Below are positions 50,035 to 64,000 of a DNA stretch of 64,000 nucleotides, one piece after another. Each line of letters starts with the position of its first letter. The first letter of the stretch is position 1. The notes beneath the pieces were generated by a model. That model searched no databases and had not been told where the DNA came from. It saw only the letters and a program-made list of their open reading frames with translations. The DNA is from Adineta vaga (taxonomy: Eukaryota; Rotifera), in NCBI GenBank assembly GCA_021613535.1, contig CP075493.1, positions 9,238,001-9,302,000 of the forward strand, in the 5' to 3' direction. The position numbers and the translations under genes are program-made.

Positions 50035-52185
50035 TTACTTTTCGGAAGCATGTCGCGTGTTTGCTGATTGTACAGTTGTCGTTTTATGTTTTGATTTTTT
50101 ACTGGCATTATTAATCTCAGGAAAATGTTGATTGACGGTTTGTAAAATTTTTTGATTGCGTTTTTTTATATCTTTTTCTTGTTGTTCTTGTCGAGCTTTT
50201 TGCAATCGATCACGTAATCGTTGTCGATGAATGACATCATTTAAATTTCTAAATACAAATCTTTACAAATAAATCTGTAGAAACATCATTTTTCATCATA
50301 CTTTAGTGTCAGAGGTTCAACTAATTGATCAGACGCGCGTTCTTCATGATTTTCTACTTTTTTCTTCTCAAATTTCTACAAATTATCGCAAATAATTTCA
50401 AATAAAAAATTGTTCATTTTCCTACTGAATTATTGAGAGAAAGTGCATTATCACGTTCTTGAACTTTTCTTTTATTTTGTAATAATCGAAAATAATCCAT
50501 TGGACGCCAACGTCGTTCATCAATATGTTGAATAACTTTACGTACAGAATCTGCTTTTGTTACTAAATATAACATGTAAAAGAATAGAAATTATAGCATT
50601 CTTCTGAATTAGAATCGACCATATATTTCTTTATTTACCCGTCTGCCGACCAATTACATCATGTACTGCTATTTCAAAATCGTATTTCATAACAAAATTT
50701 CTATTAGAAGCAATTTTCTCGGCAAGTCGAACAGTTTCAGAAAAGACAGCAACGCCCTAAAACATTTGTAGAATCATCACAAACTAAAATGTTCATCCTA
50801 CAGAAATATCCAGTGTTGAAACAACACTTTTTGGACTATTCAAAGCTTGAACAATATGTTGAACACCATGGGTTGTCAATGGATTGAATGATAGCTAAAA
50901 TATAAGAGTATATTTTTCTTTTTCGAATGACAATCATTATCTCACATTCAATAAATCTAATGTTGAGTTCTTTTGTAAACCTTCACTAATTAATTTTGCA
51001 CTTGTCCAATCAATATTACAATTACTAATATTTAAACGTTGTAAAACTTTATTCACAGCCAATACTCGACGCAGTGCAACACGCCATCATAACCTAAATT
51101 ACTCCATGATATATCAAAGTCGACTATCGTTCTATTTGCCTTTAAATAGGAAAAAGTTGATAAGAAATCTTTTTAATATGAATTATTAATTTTATAATTA
51201 CTTCAATTCCACGAAATAGAGCAATGGCAGCAAAACTTCGTATTAAATTCCAACCGACATTTAAATATGTTAAAGTATCGTTATTTGCTAAAATAGAAGA
51301 TAAATCGAACATTTCAAAGACGAAATCTTTCATTCATATACTTGATGCATTTGCAATAAAAATACATGCCATTTCTTCAAATTCATTTCCACTTAGGTTA
51401 ATTTCTATCAATGATCTATGTCGACATAGATCACCAATAGATCGACCATACGAATCTCGTATTCCACAATCAGCTAATGATAGACAAATTAATGATGAGA
51501 GATTCTTTATTCGATCAACTAGTTTTGTGAAAGATTCTTTATCAAGTTTATTACATGATAGATCCTAAAAAGTACAACAAAGTATGTTCATTGAATTTTC
51601 TTGAAAAAAACTTACTAATAAACCAAGTCGATTACATTTCTTCAATCCTTGACAAAGAACATTTATTGAACGTGAAGTTAAACCAACAGAACTTAATGTT
51701 AAACTTTCAAGATTTGCTTCTATTGCTGTTGATAATGCACGCATATCATTAAATGAAAATGATCGATTGATAATTGTTATATGATCACAAGATAGAAGAG
51801 TACGTAATTGCCAATCAATTGTTGTATCAAGTCTCTTACAGCTACTCTCATATATTTGAACTTGTCCTATTGAAAATAGAACAATCAATCGATTCGAATG
51901 ATACACCATTATTACCTTTAGTAGGTGAAATATTGCTTGGAATCGGAAGAAGTGTGATATTAACTGAATCAGATTCTCGATGAGGTTGGTATGGAAAACT
52001 CTTTTGACCAAATGTTTGATTAAAACGATTACTTCGATGTGCAAGAAGTTTTTCATCAAATGATAAACGTGGCAATACGTTATCTCTCGTATCATCTTTA
52101 AATAATCAAATTTCTGATTATTATTCGAGAAAAATGTATTTTTACCTGTTTCGTCATCGTCTAAGTCTGTATCGTAATCTTTCAT
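50035..52185 (-). CDS. Leucine-rich-repeat protein, LRRC74-like (one internal frameshift)
   Basis: About 536 residues in eleven exons: 52185-52146, 52095-51916, 51866-51616, 51564-51342, 51287-51202, 51139-50946, 50894-50802, 50756-50639, 50562-50426, 50375-50302, 50248-50035. After an acidic and Ser-rich N-terminus come ribonuclease-inhibitor-type LRRs: ESLTLSSVGLTSRSINVLCQ, GLLDLSCNKLDKESFTKLV, IEINLSGNEF, LTYLNVGWNLI, VDFDISWSNLGYDGV, QRLNISNCNIDWTSAKLI, LSFNPLTTHGVQHIVQAL. The C-terminal part is helical and basic, with a likely coiled coil (RQRLRDRLQKARQEQQEKDI), ending in a Lys/Ser/Thr-rich tail. This order resembles LRRC74A/B or related axonemal-type LRR proteins. Exon 51139-50946 carries two extra bases near 51080 (see findings). 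It follows XPO1 on the same strand, 289 bp from its stop. Confidence 0.82.
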
Positions 52186-52474
52186 TTCTTTCAATTGTTA
52201 ATTAACATATGAAAACGTCCATGAAAAAAAGCAGCGATCATATTATTGTGATCGAGATTTTATTGACAGCCGAAAAACGTTATTCAATCGATTAGTAAAA
52301 GAAAAAAAAAGAAATTCTCTCTCTCTCTCGTTTTCCGACAAGACAATAATGATAACAATAATGTTTTTTCTCCTTTTTCGTTTCATATAGTTTTTCTTGT
52401 TTTTTTTTCATTCAAAAAGAACGTACAAACAAAAGACAAGCATATGTATTAGGATATATATGTATATAGTTCAT

Positions 52475-55400
52475 TTAATCTTGCATGTCTTCTGGAATTT
52501 CATGTGGATTAAGAATACCTAAATAGAAGGAAAATAGAAGAATTATTAATGAAATTTTAAAAGATTGAAACTTACCGGGAACACTCATTTGCACTTTACG
52601 TTTTTCTTCTGCTGCACGTTTTAATGTTTGTTCACGGTCTTCAAGATAAAGATCAGCTGTATCATTACCAGTTGCTTCACGTATTTGAACAAGAAAATCA
52701 CGTAAATGTTCTTTGAAACCTGCTATATCTTGATCGAATGTAACGAAACCTTCAATAATAACTTTTATCTGATTATCTTGTAAATGTGAAAAGGCTGTTT
52801 TTAATAAATTCGCCATAAATTGTTGAACATAAAGTAAATTTTGTGATGGATCTTGTACTTCAGGTGCTAAAGGAACTTTAATTAAACCTTGTTCAACAAT
52901 AACAAATAGATTTGCTAAGATTTGTGAGTGAGCTGTTAAACCTAAAAATAGATCAAATATATATTTGAAATCAAATTCTTCATTTTCAAGATTGATAAAG
53001 ATCAGGAGATCTCCATTGAATGTACGATTCTACTAAATCTAAGAATATTTCTTCTTACCTGATGTATGCGAACATTCAGCAACTACAGCAAAGATGTGTT
53101 GCATTGTTTCCAAATAGTAAACTTGATAAAATGTTTGTGCTGCTTGTGGATCACATGTTTGAAATTTTCTTAACATAATTTGTAAAATTTCTAAACCTAA
53201 TTCTGATATTGTTCGCATAGTATGTTTCAATGCCCACATAATTGAATCATAAACAAGTTTAAATTGTGTAGCATTCAACGCTAATAATGCTAAAAAACGA
53301 ATAATTTATATAGAAGACGAAAACTAAAATGAATAAAACATACCTGGAAAGCAAACATTGGTAACTGATTGAAGAAGTGTATAGAAATTCTTTCGATGAT
53401 CTGGATAATCTTCAAAATTTTTATCAATCATATGAAGTGTATGTTCAAATGTTAAATCAAATATTTCTGGTATACGAGGTGTTAATCGATCTTCAATTTT
53501 ATTGATTAATGTTGCTAACATAGTTAATACTTCAGATTCTCGAGCTTCAGCATGACAATCTCGATAATCAACTAAGACAAATGTGAATAATGGTGTTAAA
53601 AATTGATCAAGAATTTGTTGAACATTTGTTGCTTTGGAAAAGTAACTTCCAAGTAAAACTAATGTATCTTCTTTAACAGCCATCATGGATTTAATTAAAC
53701 GTTGTTTAACAACCATAGGTCCATTCATACGTATAGCTTGATTAATATTTTCCGATGTTACTTTGTATATATGCAGCATATCTTGATAAATTTTTGTTAA
53801 TTGATGAACATAAGGTGCGCCTAAGGCTTTTGAAGCACGAATATTTGTTTTAAGAATATTTAAAATATTACTAACAACTTCAGGATCTTTCAAACAATCA
53901 ACAGATTTCTTTGCTTCAGATATAATTGTAATCCAGACATCATTTGGTAATTGCATATATTTTTCAATTAATTTCGTTTGTTGAACATTATCAATACTAG
54001 CGGCAATCATGTTACCAACAGCTTCATAGAATGTATGAACTTGATGAGGTTCCAAATGACAAATAATGCCATTAATATTTGTTAAAATTTCATCAACAAA
54101 TGCTTGAGATTCACCTAATTGTATAGTAACAAAATGTCGACGACATTTTTGTGCAATTTTAATGAATGTATCACAAGCCATATCTTGTACACCTTCATGA
54201 GTTTCTGCAAAAGAAAAGAAAAATGTATTTTTAAACAAAAAAAAATAAGAATATTCTTTCTAGAATTTACCGTGCATGAATTCGAAAAGTTTGTTAACAA
54301 CTGTCTTAAGAAATTTCCAATGTGCACGAAGAAATCGAGGATATTGACCGACAACGTACATGATATTGGATGCAATGATAGCTTTATTATCTTTACCACG
54401 TTTTTGTTCACAGAGACCAAGTAATTCCTATGTAAAGAGAAAATTATAAAATGAAGAGAGAAAAAAAGTATTCAATTTACTTTAATAACAGTAACAAGAA
54501 AACGTTTTTCGTCGTCTTCAACCATTGCACCTGAGATAGAACCAATTGCCCAGCAAAGCTAACAAGATAAATAACTAGACGCTAGTTTAACAAAAAAAGA
54601 AAGAAACTCACTGTATTTAAATTTTTCCATGACCATTCGGTTCCATTAACTTGATTTGCTAATTTTTCTGTCATAATTGATTCTGTATCAACATAATCCA
54701 AATGAGTCAAGTAAACTGAAAAGAAAAAAACATCACATTTAAGCAATAAAGAACAATAGAAAAAGAAACATCTTATACCAAGTGTTTCACGCATATTTTT
54801 GTAAAGATTGATCGCATCTGTATCTTTCATAAATTCTCGTACAACTTCACCACGTTCGTTTTCTACAACAAGTACTTCTTCTGGTCGTGCCATACGTGAA
54901 ATCATTATTCGTCGAACCTAGAAGAAGATGAAATAAAACGAAATCATCAAAACTATACAATATTTTACTTTTGAAAGCATAACATTATAAAATTGACGTC
55001 GTGTTGGTACACTATTTGAACTACTTGTACGTAAATAGGATGGTGCTGTTTGTTGATATGGGACTTCACGATAGAGTTCCGCACTTAAAATATTCCAATA
55101 TTCCAAACATATTTTAAATATTTCAATTTCTTCAACTTCCGATGTTAAAACAAGATATTGTAATGCTTCCATTAATGTATCCTTTAGATCAGGTGTACGT
55201 TCAATTAGAATGCCATGTTCTTTTAAAAAATTCGATAGAAATAAAGCTAAATTTTGAATAAATCTTTGATCATCATCTTTAGCGGAACGATAAGCCGATT
55301 TTAAATCAATTGATAATGGCATAATCTAGAAAAAGAAAAGAAGTTTTGTGTATCTTTAAATATCTGATTTGATATTTTTAATCATTACTGTTTTCAATTG

Positions 55401-56745
55401 TGTCATTGTTCGACGAAAAAAATCAATAAATTTATCTTCGTACTGTGCAACTTGAATGCTTGCTAAAAAGACAAACAAATTGTTTTATCAGCTGAAACGA
55501 ATGATAGGTTAATTCATGAAATAGGAAATTCTCTTAGCAGGACAATGCTATATCTAATAAAATGATTTGTATATTTCCTAACTTAGTTTTCTCTCTCTCC
55601 TATATATTAAGATCATGAATGCATCGTGATTATACCTACCAATTTCAGTTAAACAACGAAGTGTTACATTGCGAAACATTGGGACTGTGAAAAATGTTTC
55701 AATCAATGTATTAACCATGTTTGTTTCAAATATATAACCGAGTGGAATCCAACTAAGAAAACGTAGAAGTGTTTCCAATGTTACCAAAAGCAATGGTGGA
55801 TGACGTGATTTATCCTAAACGAAAAGTAAAAAACAACAATAAAAGAAACGAATCTTCTTACCACAACATATTCGCAAAGTTGGAAAATTTTGGTGAATTC
55901 ATTACACATAGTATCTTTTAAATGCTTTGCTTTTGCTTGTGTCATTTGACCTGATGAAAAATCGAAGACTTCTTCACTAAAAGAAGGAAAACGAGAGACG
56001 AAATATGTATTAAACGAAATTAATGTCTTAAATTTAAATAAGTACCTGAGAAGTTTTAAAATTTCTAAATTGTTCTGACACATGGATTCACTTGTTTTAC
56101 TTGCTTCAACAATATCACTAATAAAATTTGGCCATTTCTTTGGCCATTCATGTTTTAGTATCTATATAAAAGACAAAAACATATTTTAAATGAAAACTAA
56201 TGATGAGACTATTTTTATGTACTTGTACGAGAATCACATTCAATTTATTTAAATAAACCTTTTCCCGTTCCATTAGTTCCGGATTTTGTGAATGTGAAAT
56301 AACCAAACTTACAATATATTGTTTAATAGCTAAAAACAGAAAATCCACACAATAATTTCTGATCATTTCGTAATAATTAAAACTTTCCTACCTTCACATT
56401 GTTCTTTTGGCAAAGCTTTCCAGCGTGTTTTAATTGTTTTCTCAAGAATTTGTAATGCATAATATTTTGTTTCTTGGCATTTGGAAAATTCTAAGATGCT
56501 ATCAACTTTAGTCCATGCATCCGGATGATCACGTAATACATTTAATACTTCGCTTGCTTGTCGTTGCTATAAAAAAAGAAGCATAAGTATACATAATTTC
56601 GGTGGAAAATTGAAATTTTTCATTCACTTACGGCATCACCTTGTCCTCGATACATTGTATTAACAACAGCATCAAGAACATTAACATCAAATGGTGATTG
56701 ACCATCGAAATTTAATAAAGTTTGGGCTTGTTCAAGTAATTGCAT
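52475..56745 (-). CDS. XPO1: Exportin-1 (CRM1), nuclear export receptor
   Basis: Karyopherin that exports leucine-rich-NES cargo with RanGTP. Sixteen exons: 56745-56632, 56566-56392, 56329-56223, 56161-56046, 55976-55862, 55814-55640, 55462-55389, 55325-54969, 54917-54779, 54715-54612, 54558-54481, 54427-54271, 54204-53344, 53289-53059, 52941-52576, 52518-52475; 1,070 residues (human 1,071), closing in frame. The N-terminal CRIME/importin-beta region has [11 protein letters not shown] and [19 protein letters not shown]. The NES groove is conserved ([20 protein letters not shown]), with Cys524 equivalent to human Cys528, the leptomycin B target. Also [39 protein letters not shown] and a C-terminal [14 protein letters not shown]. 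One large exon (54204-53344) covers the central HEAT repeats. Confidence 0.98.
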
Positions 56746-58970
56746 GATAAGAAAGTAATTGGAGTCAAATGTCGAATGTCGTTGAAAGGAAAGAAATAGA
56801 TATGTCCTGGTCTGGGTCTCGTCGTTTGTCAGAAACCGTCCAGAGTCAAGAAGTGAAAGTCCAAAGTCAATTAGTAGGAAATGTCGAATGTCGGAAAAAT
56901 GCTCAACTACATATCTTAAAAAAAAAGAAAGACAGAAGACTAATTTGAATTGACCAACCTGATAAATCGTTTTAAGATGGCAGTAATAGTATTAAATGGA
57001 AAATTTCACGTTTCTTCTTGTGTAATTTCAAAAAAAACAACAACAAGAAATAAATAAATGACGGAATAGACGATTAATAATACCTTTATACATATATAAT
57101 ATTGACCTTTTAATCTGCCAATCAGAAATCAATTGATAGATCCAATAATTACCTATAAACGGTGTTCTTCTCTTGCTCTTCTACTTACTCTGGTCTAGTC
57201 TTATTTGATGCAACCGTTTTATTTTGCAAGAAAAATAAATTGTTATTCGTCGTTTTTCGATAAAGTAAATAGTCATGAAATCAGACTTCGATTCGAACAA
57301 TGTTAGGAAGTTTATCTCTATTCTCATGATCGATTTAATTCACTCTAAACTTGATGTCAACTATCTGAATTTTTACTAATACAGAATAAGTATATACAGA
57401 AACAATGATTGATAAAAAAATCTTCTTATTAACTATCAAAGTCAAGTGGAAATTTCTTAACAACATTTGTTACCGTAATAGTTGCTGATTGAACTGAAGA
57501 TGATTTTACTTTGAAAATTTTATTTTACAGAATGAAACATTAAGCCATAATTTGATAGTTTAAATGATGAATAGTTCTCATTCGAATGTTAACAATAATC
57601 AACATTGTTTAACAAGATGTTTTTAATTATTCTCCTTATTCTCTATCATAATTATATTCAAGATTGTAATAAGTGTAGTTTGGAGTGTGATCGAAGATCA
57701 ACGATATGTTGCCATTGACATTCATAAAGATATTCATCAGCTAGATCTTCTAGCAAGTAATAGAGGAACAGCTAACCGATATAATTCGACTTCAGAATAT
57801 ATTAATCGCACAAAGTTTACAGTGTCTTAAAATAGATGGGATCTCAAGTAAATTGAATACAATGAAATATTCTTCTTATATGCACTTCTACTGGTGTTTG
57901 TGTATGTAATTTAGTTTGGTTGAATCAAACTGTTTCTCGGAAATAATCATCAACATTATAGTTAACTCGTTAACTGGTGGTCTCACATTTCGTGTATTAT
58001 ATTTAGCTGTACCACTAGATGTTCAATCAATAATGAATGATGTTGAATGGTATACTTAATTTGTTTAATAAAATTCAATGGTAATTTTTACGTTTGTTTT
58101 CTCTCCTCGATGTCACTATATACATATCTGAATATAAGTTCAAATAAATCTTAAACAAACCAAAAAAAAACAGTAACAAAAGAAAGGTGTTATAAGATCA
58201 TTTCATAGTTGTGAACAAACTACTTTCAAATTTGATAGTATGCGTGGGAAAAAGCAATTTTCTCCGTCGTTTCTCGAGAAAAAAGTCATCGTCTCGGGAG
58301 CCGTCACAAAAAATTAGTACGCATAACGATGAATGCTTTGCTTCTTTAACTTTGACTTTTAATTGAACATTTCTGTATAACACTTTGTTTGATACTGAAC
58401 TGAACTTTAAAATCTCATGCTGATGACGATATGATGTCCATTTCTGCTAAGATTCGTATAGTCTACAGCGACATCTATTCTTAATGTTTCGTAATCTAGT
58501 TTATTCTATTGATTATAAAGAAATCTTGATAAAAACTAATTAAAATTATTTATTAAGAAAAATTTATCTTTTATCTTAGTATTATTATCTAAGTAACAAA
58601 CTAGAAAGAGGATATCATTCGACAATAATGGTTAATAGGGGTCAGTTATCTATCTTACTCAAAAAAAAAAGGTACACAAAAGTATAGTTAAAGTCATGAA
58701 GAAACACGATGCTTTTTTCGAACACTTCCTCTAGACATTAAAAGTGTTCTCTCGATCTTATGTAAGTTAGAACATCGAAATTCTATCATAGATAATTATA
58801 TTCATTGCATGTGCGTGAGATCTTCTGCTTTCATACAATTTATAAATATATCGAGCTATCTTCACTTTTTGTCTTTGTTTATATAAGAAAAATAGAAATT
58901 TTAATTATAGATCTATTATTCTATTTCTCTGCTATTATTTTGGTTTGCCATTGTTAACGTTCGAATTCAT
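56746..58970. other. Long non-coding region with a decayed gene fragment
   Basis: Upstream of XPO1 and CK2 alpha. Just before XPO1 lie near-repeated GTCGAATGTCG and AGTCAA motifs (56768-56895). At about 57655-58060 two exon-like open segments appear (see findings). The remainder is AT-rich with no gene seen. Confidence 0.45.
57655..58060 (+). pseudogene. Possible decayed gene fragment, unidentified
   Basis: Two plus-strand open stretches with protein-like composition lie close together: one (about 57662-57829) reading IVISVVWSVIEDQRYVAI..., the other (about 57969-58060) reading GGLTFRVLYLAVPLDVQS and ending EWYT-stop. Between them the frames are interrupted by several stops without a convincing intron. 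No start codon or family is recognised. It could be a relic or the 3' part of an uncharted gene. Confidence 0.3.
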
Positions 58971-61313
<2,343 letters not shown>

Positions 61314-61380
61314 ACAAAATATTCTCCATCATGACTATAAGTTCATTCTGCTAGAAAAGACGATCTTTTTTGATCACTGT

Positions 61381-61430
61381 CTTTCTTCTTCTTCTTCTCC
61401 TTCTCCTTCTCCTTCTTCTTCTTCTTCTTT
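61381..61430. repeat. (CTT)n / (CCTTCT)n pyrimidine tract
   Basis: CTT repeats with CTCCTT interruptions between the CK2 alpha stop and the sorting nexin start; a long polypyrimidine stretch in a short same-strand spacer. Confidence 0.9.
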
Positions 61431-61770
61431 TTTTACTTTGTAGCAGTGTGAATGTTTAAAAAAAAGACATCGATACGTCTATATTGGATCAATGGAATAG
61501 GACATTTGCCATATGAAAATAGAAGCTGTTCATCTATGTTATATATATATATTTTTTTTCTTCAACGATCATTCATATGGATCTTCTGTGTTTGTTCTTC
61601 TTCTTTTCTCTAGTTCAAATGTTGCAAACAAACGTTTTTCTTTTTTCTTTTTCGTCTTCGTTTTCTTCTTCATCTTCTTTGAATATGCACCCAAAAAACT
61701 TATTCACATACCAACTAAACAAGAAATCTCGTGATTGTCTCAATTCTTTGTAGATTTAATTTTGGGAAAA

Positions 61771-63543
61771 ATGTCCAATGATCAAGATCAACATGAAACA
61801 CCACCAGATTTTGGTGTTGATGATGATAATACTAAAGTTGAAGATTCCTTATTTGTATCAGCCTTGTCACCTGTAGCTGTTGATGTATCTTTAAGTGATG
61901 GAGAAAACGATGATGATGATGATGAAAATCCATTTGGAGCAGCACCACCAGCGAGAGAAAAAACAGCAACAAATACAACGAATATCGTCGAAACATCTGT
62001 TGAGAATGAGCAAAATTTGTTTGAACCAGAGAAACCAGTAGTTAATCTTGATGAAGATGATGATATCTTTGGAGTAAAAACACCCAGTAATAATCAAACA
62101 TCAGTAGCAGCTGCTGCACCTTCACCAGTAACTGTTACAAAAACAGAATCATCACCACCAACGCCAATGAAACAAGAGAGTCCATTATTTTCAGTGGATA
62201 CAAGTGTAAATTCACCACCACCACCTGTACGATCAGTACCCTCGTATGATAGTCAGATTTCATCATCGACACCCATATCAAAAAGTGTACTTAGTGGAAC
62301 AGTTACAGCAACTCATACTGCTGCAAAACGCGGCAAAGATAATGATATTGAGATTACTGTTAGTGATCCAGCAAAAGTTGGAGATGTAAGTTTCATTTCT
62401 AATCTTTTCATTGAACTTCTATTTACCATTTGATAGGGCATGTCATCCTATATGACTTATCGTATAACAACAAAAACAACATTACCAGTATTTAAAAAAT
62501 CGGAATTTTCTGTTAATCGTCGTTTCAGTGATTTTCTTGGTTTACATACTAAACTTGTCAATAAACATATACAAGTAGGTATTTTTCTTCCATCGCCACC
62601 TGAAAAAGATACTTTATCAATGGCAAAAGTGAAAATATCCAAAGAAGAAGCTGTTCCAACAGATTTTATCGATCGTCGACGTGCTTTATTAGAACGTTAT
62701 TTAAATCGTTTAGTTCAACATCCAAAATTACTTGAAGATACTGATGTGCAAACATTTCTTGAATATTCAAATGATTTACCTAAATCAACAAGTACTCAAG
62801 CATTGAGTGGTGCTGGTGTTCTTCGTGCATTATCAAATATTTCCAATCAAGTAACAAAATTAACAACAAAAACTAGTGAACAAGATCAATGGTTCGAAGA
62901 AAGACATGGTTTTATACTTGATTTACATACACATTTAAAAAATTTATATAATCAATTCAATCATTTATTTTCTCAACGAAAAGAAGCTGGTCATGCATTG
63001 AAACATTTTTCTGCATCATTAAATCATTTAGCAACAACAGAAGAATATACATTATTATCCAGTGCTTTAATTGAATTAGCTAATCTCGAAGAGAAAATTG
63101 ATCAAATCAATAACGAACAAACATTCCAAGAATATTCGGTACTAACTGAATTAATTAAAGAATATGTTTCATTATTAGATATGGTTCAATTAGCATTTCA
63201 TGAACGTATTAAATCCCATCAGCAATGGTTACATGCTGAAGATATGTTAAAGAAAAAACGTGAAACGAAAACTAAATTAGAACAAAATCCTAAAAGTGCC
63301 GATAAACTTCCACAAGCTGAAATGGAAATCAATGAATGGGACGGTAAAGTTGTTCGTGGTAAAGAAGATTTTGAAAAAATATCATCAACAATCAAACAAG
63401 AAATGGAAGTATTCGAAGAGATTCGTTTAGATGATTTTAAGAAAGCATTCGATCAATATTTAAGAAATATTTTAGAACAACAAGAGAAAATCTTACAAAT
63501 CTGGGAAAGTTATCTACCTGAAGCAAATAAAATAAATATTTAA
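61771..63543 (+). CDS. SNX2: Sorting nexin 1/2 (retromer SNX-BAR protein)
   Basis: Membrane-bending retromer-associated protein for endosome-to-Golgi recycling. Two exons, 61771-62385 and 62437-63543; 573 residues. The N-terminus (about 1-190) is acidic and Ser/Pro-rich and disordered, with ENPFGAAPP- and DIFGVKTP-type motifs. The PX domain starts near IEITVSDPAKVGD and has VNRRFSDFLGLHTKLV, LPSPPEKD and DRRRALLERYLNRLVQHPKL, the residues that bind PI3P. The link LSGAGVLRALSN and the C-terminal BAR domain follow (WFEERHGFILDLHTHLKNLY ... RIKSHQQWLHAEDMLKKKRE ... WESYLPEANKI). SNX1 and SNX2 cannot be separated here. The start at 61771 is the first ATG after a TTTGTAG acceptor at 61753. It lies 457 bp after the CK2 alpha stop. 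Confidence 0.95.
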
Positions 63544-64000
63544 TTGCATTTTCTTAACATTCTATTAATTGTGATTGATTCTTTCGGTCTTTATTTTGCT
63601 TTTCTTTTTAACGTGCAATCTTTTTTCTTCCTTTTTTTTATACAATAATATTGCCGAGTCATATGCTACAGTGATTTTGTGAACGAAATGATTTTTTTAA
63701 TTTTATTTGTTTTTCTTTTGATACCAAAACAAAACATTTATTCTTGTTGATTCATTCCTTTTTTTTAATATGTTATTTAATAATAAACAAACGTGATGAT
63801 TTTTTTCTCTCTCTGTAGATAGATTACTTTATTGATTGATATAAGTTTTAAAGAGAGATTGAGTTTTACTTCAATGATTTTAGATTGAATTATGTTCTAA
63901 ATAGTTTTTTTTTCTTATTTATGTATAAAGTCTTGATACAAAATGACAAATACAGTTAATCACTAACGAGCTAAAATCTTGTTGTTCTAAGCCATACAAA
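63544..64000. other. 3' flank of the sorting nexin gene
   Basis: T-rich sequence with AATAAACAAA near 63780. No further gene is visible before the window ends. Confidence 0.5.

Noticed and set aside
53344-53480. His instead of Cys in the exportin-1 segment [10 protein letters not shown] (human FECTLNMINK), first read as loss of the leptomycin B cysteine
   Set aside because: Counting residues puts the leptomycin target at GLCEQKRG (Cys524 here, Cys528 human), and that cysteine is present.

Overview
This is a gene-dense, AT-rich nuclear window from a small-genome animal. Proteins are metazoan (XPO1, AP-1 gamma, CK2 alpha, SNX1/2, DLC-type RhoGAP-START, UBR7, KLHL, CCDC85, SLC35F6, a lamin-type intermediate filament protein, class-A-like GPCRs). 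Introns are mostly 45-65 nt with GT/AG ends, coding exons are short, and canonical 3' splice sites often sit just before start codons. A bdelloid rotifer fits best, but that is an inference; nothing here proves the species. I see no prokaryotic, viral, CRISPR or intact transposon sequence, and no tRNA or rRNA.

Layout. 1-400: 3' end of an unknown gene (+). 1.5-3.6 kb: RhoGAP-START (+). 4.05-4.33: small N-myristoylation-type protein (-). 5.2-6.1: GPCR (-). 7.7-9.9: intermediate filament protein (-), divergent from NOC3 (+, 10.7-13.0). 13.5-15.6: five- or six-exon Ser-rich protein (+). 16.7-18.5: second GPCR (+). 19.0-19.3: small ORF (+). 20.2-21.1: DltE-like short-chain dehydrogenase (+). 23.9-28.0: protein with 14 C2H2 fingers (+), convergent with UBR7 (-, 28.4-30.0). 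30.7-33.1: tandem pair of secreted OB/NTR-like proteins (+). 33.7-34.8: RING E3 ligase (+). 35.0-36.3: SDR39U1 (-). 36.6-40.1: AP-1 gamma (-), divergent from a kelch-like protein (+, 40.5-43.6), which CCDC85 follows closely (+, 43.7-44.5). 44.6-46.6: two small minus-strand ORFs and orphan exon-like pieces. 47.1-48.7: SLC35F6 (-). 50.0-52.2: leucine-rich-repeat protein (-). 52.5-56.7: exportin-1 (-). 57-59: mostly non-coding with a decayed gene fragment. 59.0-61.3: CK2 alpha (+). 61.8-63.5: SNX1/2 (+).

The genes are housekeeping and signalling functions with no shared pathway. Some are arranged so they could share transcription: KLHL/CCDC85, CK2/SNX, AP1G/SDR39U1 and XPO1/LRR lie close together on one strand, and AP1G/KLHL diverge across only about 340 bp. 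Splice models were built by hand from GT/AG signals, phase and homology. Most full models (AP1G, XPO1, UBR7, CK2, SLC35F6, SDR39U1, KLHL, SNX) close in frame at the length expected for the family. Three do not: RhoGAP-START, the zinc-finger gene and the LRR gene each carry one isolated 1-2 nt frameshift. These are the clearest anomalies in the window. I found no convincing new molecular system.
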